Origin: an uncultured Chitinophagales bacterium
GTDB taxonomy: Bacteria > Bacteroidota > Bacteroidia > Chitinophagales > JAHDHT01
Length of the DNA stretch: 35,085 nt
Direction of reading: 5' to 3'
Assembly: GCA_938023075.1 (NCBI GenBank)
Contig: CALHDG010000011.1
Location: forward strand, 1-35,085
Part shown: piece by piece, positions 7,665 through 15,582 of the stretch
Layout of the letters: each line of letters begins with the position of its first letter
How positions within the stretch are numbered: the first letter of the stretch is position 1
Notes under the pieces: model-generated
Seen by the model: the letters and a program-made list of their open reading frames with translations, nothing else
What the model was told of the DNA's origin: nothing
The model's database searches: none
Translations under genes and position numbers: made by a program

Positions 7665-8570
7665 ATGCCGAATTTTAACGAAGTATTACTTGAAATAAAG
7701 AATCAACAAAAGAAATCTAAAGACTTAAATTCAATTGACATAATCAGACGAAAATATTTGAGAAAATTATTTTCAATTACGAAAAGAAACGTTATCGCTT
7801 ATTATTCTGGTTGGCTTCAAAATGCCAACTCACCAAATATTGAAGTTAATGATAAAGATAAAATGGGCTTCATGCTCACCGTAAATCAACTGGATAGGTT
7901 GAAGGGCTTAGATTTAATTTTACATACACCAGGCGGAGATATAGCTGCGACAGAATCATTGGTTGATTACCTGTATAGCATTTTTGATAAAAATATCAGA
8001 GTGATTGTTCCGCAGATTTCAATGTCAGCAGGAACTATGATTGCCTTTTCTGCTAAACAAATAATTATGGGACGACAATCTAATTTGGGCCCAATTGATC
8101 CTCAAATGGGTGGCTTAGCTTGTCAAGCTGTATTAGATGAATTTGAGCAGGCAAAGGCCGATATTAAAGCAAATCCCGAGGCAACACCACTTTGGCAGGT
8201 TATCATAAGTAAATACCATCCTACTTTTTTAGGTGCGTGTAAACAAGCTATTGACTGGTCAGAAATAATGGTAACTAAATGGCTCAAAGAAAATATGTTG
8301 AAAGACAAAAAAAGTGCTGTAAAAAAAGTAATGCAAACTTTTTCAGATCATAAAAAGCAGAAATCACATAGTCGCCATATCTCAAAAGAAACTTGCGAAT
8401 CATTAGGTTTAAATATCTTTACCTTAGAAAGTGACCAGGAATTGCAGGATGCCGTTTTATCGGTTCACCATGCTTTTATGCACACTTTTTCATACACAGA
8501 TGCTGTTAAAATTATTGAAAACCATAATGGTATAGCTTATGTAGAACATTTTGCCACCGTAAATAATTAG
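7665..8570 (+). CDS. SDH-family Clp-fold serine protease
   Basis: A 301-residue protein matching the serine dehydrogenase proteinase (SDH_protease) branch of the ClpP/SppA fold. HTPGGD (residues 87-92) is the oxyanion-hole Gly region, SMSAGTMIA gives the likely nucleophile Ser121, and GPIDPQ (142-147) is characteristic of this branch. There is no signal peptide or membrane segment, so it is probably cytosolic, unlike typical SppA. The C-terminal third (residues about 200-300) is helical and has HRH-type basic/His clusters (KKQKSHSRHISK). It is the second gene of a two-gene unit. Its substrate is unknown. The family also contains members annotated near defence genes, but nothing else here supports a defence role. 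Confidence 0.88.
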   Translation: MPNFNEVLLEIKNQQKKSKDLNSIDIIRRKYLRKLFSITKRNVIAYYSGWLQNANSPNIEVNDKDKMGFMLTVNQLDRLKGLDLILHTPGGDIAATESLVDYLYSIFDKNIRVIVPQISMSAGTMIAFSAKQIIMGRQSNLGPIDPQMGGLACQAVLDEFEQAKADIKANPEATPLWQVIISKYHPTFLGACKQAIDWSEIMVTKWLKENMLKDKKSAVKKVMQTFSDHKKQKSHSRHISKETCESLGLNIFTLESDQELQDAVLSVHHAFMHTFSYTDAVKIIENHNGIAYVEHFATVNN

Positions 8571-8622
8571 CGGAAATGCATATGTGTTAGGCTTGGGTAA
8601 TACAAATATGTTATTCGACAAT

Positions 8623-9846
8623 TTATACTTGCACCTCAAAACCCATTGCTTTCAAATGCTCCCAAAATTGCGGATGCGATTTGCTCACCACCATGGGATC
8701 TTCAATAATGATTGCGGGTAACACTAAAGCGAGGGGCGCAAAACTCATTGCCATTCGATGGTCTTCGTAGGTTTTAAAAACCGGAACTTGATCAGGCATT
8801 TCAACTTGACCTTTTACATTGAAATGAACATCGTCTTCACTGTCAAAGGTTACCCCAACTTTAGCCAACTCGTTTTGCAAAGCGGCAATGCGGTCCGTCT
8901 CTTTTCGGCGCAAAGTTTGTAAACCGGTAAACGTTGCGGGCACACCCAAAGCGGCACAAAGCACTACGGTAGTTTGCGCCAAATCAGGACATTCGGTAAA
9001 GTCATACCGCAAATGTTGCGTGCTTGGTTGGGCTTTAATTAAATGTAACCAATTCTGCATAAAAAATGAACGGATACCTAATGGCGCTGCTATTTGTTGA
9101 ATAGCTTGATCGCCTTGTAAAGATTGCGGAAACAAACCATCTAACAACAACTTCGATTGTTTGGCTAAAGCTGCCATACTAAAATAGTATGAAGCCGCAC
9201 TCCAATCTGCCTCAACGGTATAGCTTAGTGATTTGTAGGCTTGATTCGCTATGGTAATTCGGTTATCTTTCCAGGTATGCTCAATGCCAAAATCATTCAT
9301 TAACGATAAGGTCATTTGTACATAAGGTTTTGAAACCAACTCCCCTTCAATTTGAACAGATAAACCGTTTTGTAAAACCGGCGCAATCATCAACAAAGCT
9401 GAAATAAATTGACTACTGATGCCTCCAGAAATGTTGACTTCTCCACCTTCAACACTTTTACCACTAATAATTAAAGGTAAAAAACCGGGTTGCTCTTTGT
9501 AGTGAATATCTGCCCCTAATTGCTGCAAAGTGTCGACTAAAATTTTAATTGGTCGCTGATGCAATCGTTCACTGCCCCGCAACTCCCATTCGCCTTTGGT
9601 GATGCTTAAAAAAGCAGTTAAAAAACGACTTGAAGTACCAGCAGCACCAACATCAATTATCGGTTGTTTTAATGCTAAAGCATCTAACAAAACCCTGGTA
9701 TCATCTGAATTAGATAATTGATGAATGGGAAAATTATGACCAGACAATGCTCTAATAATCAGCAAACGGTTACTAATACTTTTTGAAGTGGGTAGCTTCA
9801 ACAAGGCATTAATTTTTTTGGTAGGATGGCTTATGTTATACTGCAT
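8623..9846 (-). CDS. aroA: 3-phosphoshikimate 1-carboxyvinyltransferase (EPSP synthase)
   Basis: This is the sixth shikimate-pathway step, joining shikimate-3-phosphate and PEP to form EPSP. At 407 residues it is slightly shorter than the roughly 430-residue E. coli enzyme, as is common in Bacteroidota. Motifs present are LPTSKSISNRLLI (substrate Lys/Ser), GAAGTSSRFLTAFL (PEP-site loop, with Ser where many enzymes have MRP/MRF), GSERLHQRPI, LRRKETDRIAAL and YEDHRMAMSFAPLAL. It starts with ATG inside the last codons of aroB (11-base overlap), so the two are translationally coupled. It is convergent with the protease gene across a 52-base gap with no obvious terminator. Confidence 0.97.
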   Translation of the reverse strand: MQYNISHPTKKINALLKLPTSKSISNRLLIIRALSGHNFPIHQLSNSDDTRVLLDALALKQPIIDVGAAGTSSRFLTAFLSITKGEWELRGSERLHQRPIKILVDTLQQLGADIHYKEQPGFLPLIISGKSVEGGEVNISGGISSQFISALLMIAPVLQNGLSVQIEGELVSKPYVQMTLSLMNDFGIEHTWKDNRITIANQAYKSLSYTVEADWSAASYYFSMAALAKQSKLLLDGLFPQSLQGDQAIQQIAAPLGIRSFFMQNWLHLIKAQPSTQHLRYDFTECPDLAQTTVVLCAALGVPATFTGLQTLRRKETDRIAALQNELAKVGVTFDSEDDVHFNVKGQVEMPDQVPVFKTYEDHRMAMSFAPLALVLPAIIIEDPMVVSKSHPQFWEHLKAMGFEVQV

Positions 9847-10933
9847 GTAAAATATGTTGTTGATACCAGTTAAAGGTTTGTTTAATTTCAGTTTGACTTA
9901 CGGTAATATTCCAAACGGGCTTGCCTAAGGCGGCTAACAAGGCAAATTGAATTGCACCGGTTTCATTTTTTTTATCGTTCATCATTAAATTGATTAATGC
10001 TTCAAACTGGTTTTCTTCAATTAGATACGGATTAAAAATGTGTTGGGTAGTTTGAATAATTTGATCCATATCAGATTTTGGCAGATTGCATTTGATGTGG
10101 CTTAAATAAGCTTCCATCATAAAACCGCTGGCAATGGCTTCGCCGTGATAAAGATGTTGTTCTGCATCGTTTTTTAATGAATAGCCTTCAATAGCATGCC
10201 CAATGGTATGACCAAAATTTAATTGTTTGCGAGGTCCGGTTTCTTTAAAATCAGCTTCTACTACTTTGTTTTTATAGGATACCGAACGTTTGATTTGCTC
10301 AATCAGCGTTTCCTCCAATTGTAATCCGCTTGCAACATCTTGTTCGCTTAAGGGTTCACCCATTAAAAACTGATGTTTAATAATTTCGGCATAACCATTT
10401 TTAAGATGTCGGGGAGAAAGTGTATTCAAAAATTCAGGATAAATATAAACCATTTGAGGATGCGAAAAAGTGCCTACCTGGTTTTTGTACGATTTAAAAT
10501 TGATGCCTGTTTTTCCGCCTACGGAAGCATCTACCATACTCAATAAAGTTGTAGGAATTTGAATAAAATCTATACCACGTTTATAAATGCTTGCCGCAAA
10601 AGCACCCATATCACAAATAACTCCACCACCCAAATTAATCAGTAAAGCTTTTCTATCGGCTTTCGCTTCAATTAGTTGTTCGATAATGTTGTAGAGCGTA
10701 GTAAAGTTTTTCTGTTCTTCTCCCGATTGAATGGAAATGACTTTCATTGAAAAGTCTATTTCATTTTGCAAAATTGGCAAACAATGTTTGGCGGTTTGTT
10801 CATCTACCAACACAAAATAGCTGGAGTAGGTTTGCTGTTGAAACCATTTCTTCAACGCGGTTAAAGCCTCGTAAATGACAATCGAATAATTACCACTTAC
10901 TTTAATTTGATGTATGGGTTTGGTTTGCGACAT
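9836..10933 (-). CDS. aroB: 3-dehydroquinate synthase
   Basis: NAD- and Zn-dependent conversion of DAHP to 3-dehydroquinate, the second shikimate step. Diagnostic motifs are NLGGGVICDMGAFAAS, QIPTTLLSMVDASVGGKTGI, GYAEIIKHQFL (Zn Glu), LNFGHTIGHAIE (Zn His) and HGEAIASGF (Zn His). The frame opens eight codons further upstream (ATG at 10957), but a TACTTTTG -7 element lies between that ATG and the one at 10933. I therefore choose MSQTKPIHQ (365 residues) as the true start. It forms a two-gene operon with aroA, overlapping by 11 bases. Confidence 0.96.
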   Translation of the reverse strand: MSQTKPIHQIKVSGNYSIVIYEALTALKKWFQQQTYSSYFVLVDEQTAKHCLPILQNEIDFSMKVISIQSGEEQKNFTTLYNIIEQLIEAKADRKALLINLGGGVICDMGAFAASIYKRGIDFIQIPTTLLSMVDASVGGKTGINFKSYKNQVGTFSHPQMVYIYPEFLNTLSPRHLKNGYAEIIKHQFLMGEPLSEQDVASGLQLEETLIEQIKRSVSYKNKVVEADFKETGPRKQLNFGHTIGHAIEGYSLKNDAEQHLYHGEAIASGFMMEAYLSHIKCNLPKSDMDQIIQTTQHIFNPYLIEENQFEALINLMMNDKKNETGAIQFALLAALGKPVWNITVSQTEIKQTFNWYQQHILHAV

Positions 10934-10943
10934 ATTTGGTTGC

Positions 10944-10951
10944 CAAAAGTA
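10944..10951 (-). promoter_or_regulatory. Putative -7 promoter element for aroB-aroA
   Basis: The minus strand reads TACTTTTG, matching TAnnTTTG, 10 bases before the ATG at 10933. This position rules against the upstream ATG at 10957 if the promoter is real. No consensus -33 is visible. Confidence 0.45.
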
Positions 10952-11128
10952 AAACATTTTAAATGGAATCGGTTTTTAAAGATTAGAAAACTCCCCTTCA
11001 AAATTATACGTGCTTTGAGTTGGTGAACTCATCAGTAGAAATGCTATAAAAAGAACACAAAATTTAGTACCTTGCTGAGAAGTAATGAGGTTCAAATTAT
11101 CATACCAAAAACTTAATTATTAATAAAT

Positions 11129-12007
11129 ATGAATCTAAAAAAAACAATTTCGACTTCTGCGATTTTTACCATGTTGTTATTCACCATTCAACTTAGTGCT
11201 GATAGCTGGAGAGATCCGACCTGGAAAGTAATGATTGATAGTTCAGATGTAATTGCCTTAATTGAATATACCTCCAAAGGAAAATTTAAAGCTAAAGCAA
11301 AACCACTGACTGTTTACAAAGGTCAAGTGACTGCCCAAGAAATTTGGATTTCTGGCTTTAGTAACCGGTATGGACCCATTGATAGTGTTGATGTAGGAGA
11401 TCAGTATATCGTTTTTCTTAAACTTCTCGAGCCAAATTATAGCCCAGGCTATTGGAATAAAAAACCTAAAGAAGACCAACGGCAAATTGAATATAAAGAA
11501 GCCATAAAATCAAGTAGAGCTTATTATGTACCCACGCCAACTTCAGGAGACTTAAAAGTAAAAGGCGACAAAGTACAATACGACCTATTACAAGGTACTT
11601 TTTTGGGACAACAATCATTTTACGATTTAAAAGAGTTTGAGCAGTTATTAGAAGCGACCAAAACAAAGCATAATGAAAATTTTCATGAAAAAACATTGCT
11701 CAAAGTGAAAAGTAATGTAGGAAATAAACATTGTGCACAATATTTAATGATGTTGTATTTGACTTCGTATAAAACTTACCACCCCATTTATCAAACTATT
11801 GCAGACTATAAAAATAAAGAATCATGTTATGCTCTAACCCAAATACTAAGAACTATTAAAGGCAAAAATTCATTCGATATTTTTATGCAACTTTTTGATC
11901 ATGAAAGTGACATTGTTCAAAATGAAGTTATGGAATATTTATTCAATCTAAAAGATGAATCCCTCATAGCTATTTATCGTGAAAAGTTTAACAAGACTTC
12001 GGAATAA
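11129..12007 (+). CDS. Secreted protein of unknown function
   Basis: A 292-residue protein with a signal peptide (NLKKTISTSAIFTMLLFTIQ, cleaving near LSADS, about residue 24). The following 150 residues (DSSDVIALIEYTSKGKF, PLTVYKGQV, DVGDQYIVFLK) resemble a small beta-barrel module often seen in exported Bacteroidota proteins that sense or bind, but I cannot name it. Residues about 190-290 are alpha-helical and look like two or three degenerate HEAT-type repeats (NSFDIFMQLFDHESDIVQNE). It stands alone between the divergent aroBA operon and the next ORF. The 171-base upstream gap shows TACCTTGC at about 11069, which is only an imperfect -7. Confidence 0.7.
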   Translation: MNLKKTISTSAIFTMLLFTIQLSADSWRDPTWKVMIDSSDVIALIEYTSKGKFKAKAKPLTVYKGQVTAQEIWISGFSNRYGPIDSVDVGDQYIVFLKLLEPNYSPGYWNKKPKEDQRQIEYKEAIKSSRAYYVPTPTSGDLKVKGDKVQYDLLQGTFLGQQSFYDLKEFEQLLEATKTKHNENFHEKTLLKVKSNVGNKHCAQYLMMLYLTSYKTYHPIYQTIADYKNKESCYALTQILRTIKGKNSFDIFMQLFDHESDIVQNEVMEYLFNLKDESLIAIYREKFNKTSE

Positions 12008-12210
12008 CTAAATTGTTCACAAAAAATACGATCAAAGTAAAACCACGATTTACAATATCATTATCCCAAGTTAGTTGACTTGCTTTCAATGCTTATTCAA
12101 AATTGGAATAAAACGATGGCTAAAAAATCCTGAAGGATGGAAGTAAAATTGCTTTACCATAAAAACGAAATATGAAATATACTTGAGCAATTCTTATATT
12201 GTCATGTTGC

Positions 12211-12627
12211 ATGGGTTGTATTAGCAAAATAGAAATTGAAAAAACAGCTTATACTGATCTTATAGAAAAAGTACAAAACCTAAAAGATTCAATTATGGTT
12301 GGCAACACGACTATTCATAATGCCTTTAAACATCAACTATTAGCACACCAAACGCAAAATTTTAATACGCAGTTAACCAACAATAAAGGGTATATACTAA
12401 ACAGCTATGTGTTTAACAGTTGTCTTGGAGAAATATTTGGAGAAGAAAATCGAGAAAAATTTCAACCCGAAGGCATGTTTGCATGGAATGAAAAACTGCT
12501 TGACGACAATATTGATCTTATCAGAAAAATACCGAAAACCATGATGCTACAAGTCATTACAAAGTTTCGAATGCGCAGTATCTTCTGTAGTTTACGCCCG
12601 TTGAATTTCACTTTTGTCCGGTCTTAG
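12211..12627 (+). CDS. Hypothetical protein, possibly a gene remnant
   Basis: The open frame can start at TTG 12199, but the first ATG is 12211 (MGCISKIEIEKTAY), giving 138 residues. The first 110 residues are plausible helical protein with balanced charge (LIEKVQNLKDS, GYILNSYVFNSCLG). The last 30 (MRSIFCSLRPLNFTFVRS) look less natural and may be read-through after a break. There is no signal peptide, membrane segment or known motif. It converges on ald with 16 bases between them. The 200 bases upstream are AT-rich with no promoter I can support. It could be a decayed or transferred gene. Confidence 0.4.
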   Translation: MGCISKIEIEKTAYTDLIEKVQNLKDSIMVGNTTIHNAFKHQLLAHQTQNFNTQLTNNKGYILNSYVFNSCLGEIFGEENREKFQPEGMFAWNEKLLDDNIDLIRKIPKTMMLQVITKFRMRSIFCSLRPLNFTFVRS

Positions 12628-12643
12628 ACAGGTAGCCAAAAAA

Positions 12644-13864
12644 TTAAAGGCTTGCTGCCATTAATAAATTTAAATCAGTTGTTTTTAAATTATATATTTC
12701 ACCCAAATGTTTATTAGTTAAGGCACCTTTGTATAAATAAACCCCATGCCTGATGCCGGCATTGTTCCAAATGGTACGATCTAAACTGTTGTAGCTGCTA
12801 ATTTTTAATAAAATGGGGGTTAACACATTTGAGATGGCGCGCGACGCGGTACGCGGAACACGCGAGGCGATGTTTGGGACGCAATAATGAATAACCTCGT
12901 GTTTAGTAAATACGGGATTTTTGTGGGTAGTGAGTTCGGAGGTTTCGAAGCAGCCGCCTTGATCGATACTAACGTCAATGATAACGGCACCCGGCAACAT
13001 TTCGGCTACCATATTTTCGGGTACGATAACGGGGGCACGTCCCTTTTCTGCATGAATGGCTCCTATAGCTACATCAGCCGTTGCCAACTCTCTTTTAATA
13101 GTATTGGGGTCTAATACAGAGGTAAAAATACGTCGACCAATATTGTTTTGCAGGCGCATTAATTTGTATACGTTATGATCAAACACTTTTACTTCGGCAC
13201 CCAAACCGAGTGCCGCCCGGCAAGCAAATTCGCCTACCACACCGGCTCCAAGTATAACCACCTTAGTTGGTGGCACGCCGGTAATACCTCCAAGAATTAC
13301 GCCATACCCATTGTGCAAATTGCTTAAGTATTCGGCAGCAATTAGTATAGAATTGTATCCTGCAATTTCGCTTAAGGTTCTAACAAAAGGAAAGCTTTCT
13401 ATCTCATCTTTTATATATTCAAAGGCAAAGGCTGTTATTTTTTTTTGCATGAGCTTGTTGAGCAGCTCTTGCTTTAGCGTGGGTAAATGGATGGGTGATA
13501 ATACGGTTTGATGGGTTTGTAGTAAATCTAATTCTTTTTCTATTATAGGCGTTACTTTAAGTAAAGTATCGGCTTTGTATACTTTTTCGGTATCGAAGGC
13601 AATTTCGGCACCGGCTTCCGCATATTCGTTATCGGTAAATTTTGATTCTTCACCGGCGCCAGATTCAATTAAAACCCGGTGCCCATTATTAACCAACAAT
13701 GCTACCGAGCTTGGGGTAAGCACTACCCGCTTTTCTTGAAATGCCCGCTCTTTCGGAACACCTAAATACAATTGTTGTTCTTTAGGTTTTACGGCTACTC
13801 TTTCTTCTAAGGTAGATAAAGAAAAATCGCCCCGAATTTCCGGTTTCTTTGATTTACTATCCAT
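12644..13864 (-). CDS. ald: Alanine dehydrogenase
   Basis: A 406-residue NAD-dependent enzyme interconverting L-alanine and pyruvate plus ammonia. The AlaDH/PNT N-terminal domain starts at about residue 33 (YLGVPKERAFQEKRVVLTP) with SGAGEESKFTDNEYAEAGAE. The Rossmann domain is marked by VVILGAGVVGEFACRAALGLGAEVKVFDHN, split here as VVILGAGVVGEF and CRAALGLGAEVKVFD. VIIDVSIDQGGCFETSE is the conserved Asp/Gln/Gly motif. The N-terminal extension of about 30 residues is common in Bacteroidota homologues. ATG start; it is the last gene of a minus-strand operon, 6 bases after tsaE. Confidence 0.94.
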   Translation of the reverse strand: MDSKSKKPEIRGDFSLSTLEERVAVKPKEQQLYLGVPKERAFQEKRVVLTPSSVALLVNNGHRVLIESGAGEESKFTDNEYAEAGAEIAFDTEKVYKADTLLKVTPIIEKELDLLQTHQTVLSPIHLPTLKQELLNKLMQKKITAFAFEYIKDEIESFPFVRTLSEIAGYNSILIAAEYLSNLHNGYGVILGGITGVPPTKVVILGAGVVGEFACRAALGLGAEVKVFDHNVYKLMRLQNNIGRRIFTSVLDPNTIKRELATADVAIGAIHAEKGRAPVIVPENMVAEMLPGAVIIDVSIDQGGCFETSELTTHKNPVFTKHEVIHYCVPNIASRVPRTASRAISNVLTPILLKISSYNSLDRTIWNNAGIRHGVYLYKGALTNKHLGEIYNLKTTDLNLLMAASL

Positions 13865-13870
13865 TTTATT

Positions 13871-14284
13871 TTAGAAATATATTATTCTATTATCCGATTC
13901 GTTTAGCTGTATTTTTACTTTTTTGAAGGTTTCTGGTAAAATAGATTCAATAATTTGAGGCCACTCAATAAAACAATAATGCTCATCAAATAAATAATTT
14001 TCAATGCCAATGTCTAAGGCTTCTTCTAAGCTGTTTAAGCGGTACAAATCTATGTGATAAATATAGTCATTTTTTAAAAGATATTCATTAATTAAACCGT
14101 AGGTAGGGCTGGCAACTGGTTGTTCTACACCCATTTGATGGCAAATAGCTTTAATGAAAGTAGTTTTACCAAAACCCATAGCTGCATAAAAGGCAAATTT
14201 CTTTTGCCCTTCCATTTTTTGGAGAAAGGTTTGTGCTGCTTGTGGTAAATTTTCAAGTGATGTGATATGAATTTGTTCTTTCAC
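13871..14284 (-). CDS. tsaE: tRNA threonylcarbamoyladenosine biosynthesis ATPase TsaE
   Basis: A 137-residue P-loop protein that works with TsaB and TsaD in making t6A37 on ANN-decoding tRNAs. The Walker A region is AAMGFGKTTF (residues 34-43), SPTYGLINEY is the family Thr/Tyr motif, and IYHIDLYRL plus FIEWPQ are conserved TsaE signatures. The first Gly of the usual GxxxxGKT is Ala here (A-A-M-G-F-G-K-T). The start is GTG (14284-14282); the next in-frame Met would delete the N-terminal 23 residues. It lies 18 bases after the upstream hypothetical gene and 6 bases before ald, so all three are probably one operon. Confidence 0.93.
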   Translation of the reverse strand: MKEQIHITSLENLPQAAQTFLQKMEGQKKFAFYAAMGFGKTTFIKAICHQMGVEQPVASPTYGLINEYLLKNDYIYHIDLYRLNSLEEALDIGIENYLFDEHYCFIEWPQIIESILPETFKKVKIQLNESDNRIIYF

Positions 14285-14302
14285 TTAAAATCATTAATTT
14301 TC

Positions 14303-15025
14303 TTAGTCTAGTTTTTTAATATCTCCATCAAACAAAATATCGTCAATATCATCTAAGTCGTCATCGCCATCTAAATTGATTTGCCTTATTTCAAAGCTTA
14401 GTTCATTGCCATCAAACTTATCTTTTAAATTGTTGCTTACAATGTTGCCCACTTTCTCTAAAAAATCTCTGATTGATTCGCCTTGTTGAGGCTTTACCAC
14501 ATCAAAAGCTGAACCGAACATACTAATAATTGCTGATGAGCGATCGAACTCTACAATTAGCTTGGCTTCGTCGTTATCCAAATAATAATTGGTGTCATCT
14601 TCAAATTCAAAATCATCGTTAAAATATTTGGGGGCAATGTATTTAAAAAAGTCGCATAATTTTTTGTGCACATGGTAACCGGCATATTGTGTTTTAGAAA
14701 AATTGTAATATAAAAACCGTTCAGCGTTTTCCAAATCATCGGTTTCTAAATTGTTCAGATAGGTTTCTAAACTGAAGGAGCTTGCTATTTTTCCGTTTGA
14801 AAGAAAAGTAAGTGTAACCGTTTCGCAATCCGCCGGTGTTATATTTATGCCATATATTTCATCTAACTTAAAAGTAGCTAAGCCTAATTGATCAGCCTCA
14901 AACTCATCTTTATATATTTGATATTTCCAATTGTTAGCAATGGCTACATCTTTTACTTCTTCTATAAAATTTTTTAAAGAGGCTTCTTTTTTAAAACTTC
15001 CGCTATAGTTTATACAGATACCCAT
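14303..15025 (-). CDS. Conserved-looking hypothetical cytosolic protein, first gene of the tsaE-ald operon
   Basis: A 240-residue acidic protein with no signal peptide or membrane segment. It starts MGICINYSGSFKKEASLKNF and ends in a strongly acidic tail (LDGDDDLDDIDDILFDGD). The predicted alternation of helix and strand (LKNFIEEVKDVAIANNWKYQ, AKLIVEFDRSSAIISMFG) suggests a compact alpha/beta fold. I do not recognise the family. Position upstream of tsaE suggests co-expression with tRNA modification and alanine metabolism, but gives no function. Confidence 0.75.
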   Translation of the reverse strand: MGICINYSGSFKKEASLKNFIEEVKDVAIANNWKYQIYKDEFEADQLGLATFKLDEIYGINITPADCETVTLTFLSNGKIASSFSLETYLNNLETDDLENAERFLYYNFSKTQYAGYHVHKKLCDFFKYIAPKYFNDDFEFEDDTNYYLDNDEAKLIVEFDRSSAIISMFGSAFDVVKPQQGESIRDFLEKVGNIVSNNLKDKFDGNELSFEIRQINLDGDDDLDDIDDILFDGDIKKLD

Positions 15026-15093
15026 ATGGCTAACTTGTGTTTAGAATTGTTTAAAATTGGTCTGCTTTCAATTGCTTTTTATTAAAGGCATGT

Positions 15094-15144
15094 CAAAAGT
15101 ACAATTTTTTAGGTGTTTTTTTGGATGTTTTTTTGGCTGTTTTT
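15094..15144 (-). promoter_or_regulatory. Putative promoter with phased A-tracts for the 15025-12644 operon
   Basis: The minus strand reads TACTTTTG at 15101-15094 (TAnnTTTG). Immediately upstream are four A-tracts (T-tracts on the plus strand) starting at about 15105, 15116, 15128 and 15140, spaced 11-12 bases. Such spacing is close to the helical repeat and would bend the DNA, like an UP-type element. The leader to the ATG at 15025 would be about 65 nt. Confidence 0.4.
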
Positions 15145-15219
15145 CTTATACGAATTTAAAAATATTTGATGGTATTTATAGCAAAAATCAAGAGTAGGCA
15201 ACATAACTGCAATTTGCTG

Positions 15220-15582
15220 TTAAGCGAAAAAACGAAACCCTAACCAAATGGCTAATATACCTACACCAATACTGATGATTAAATATATAAAAGCTAAGCC
15301 GGGAAATCCGTTTTTAGTGAGTTGAAAAAGCTCGAGAGAAAAAGTGGAAAAAGTACTAAACCCTCCACAGAAACCGGTTGTTAATAATAAAACCGCTGTA
15401 GGCGAAGCATCACTTTTTTGACTAAACCATGCCACCAATGCGCCTAAAATAAAACTACTTACAAAATTAGCTAACAAAGTTCCATAAGGTATAGAAGTTG
15501 AGGTTGTATCATTTAAGGAAGCCAACAAAAACCGGCATATACTGCCCAAACCGCCACCTATAAAAACCGCCAGCAGCTTCAT
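15220..15582 (-). CDS. crcB: Fluoride ion channel CrcB/Fluc
   Basis: A 120-residue inner-membrane protein with four predicted transmembrane helices, acting as a dimer to export fluoride. Family motifs are clear: GGGLGSICRFLLA (residues 9-21), GTLLANFVSSFILGAL and TGFCGGFSTFSTFSLE (the Gly-Gly-x-Ser-Thr-Phe-Ser-Thr ion-path region). Its ATG overlaps the TGA of the upstream phosphoglycosyltransferase gene as ATGA, so the two are translationally coupled. I see no fluoride-riboswitch-like structure ahead of the pair. Confidence 0.95.
   Translation of the reverse strand: MKLLAVFIGGGLGSICRFLLASLNDTTSTSIPYGTLLANFVSSFILGALVAWFSQKSDASPTAVLLLTTGFCGGFSTFSTFSLELFQLTKNGFPGLAFIYLIISIGVGILAIWLGFRFFA

Noticed and set aside
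10934-10957. Upstream ATG giving an aroB product with eight extra residues (MFYFWQPN)
   Set aside because: A TACTTTTG -7 element lies between this ATG and the one at 10933, and the extra residues do not resemble AroB N-termini.
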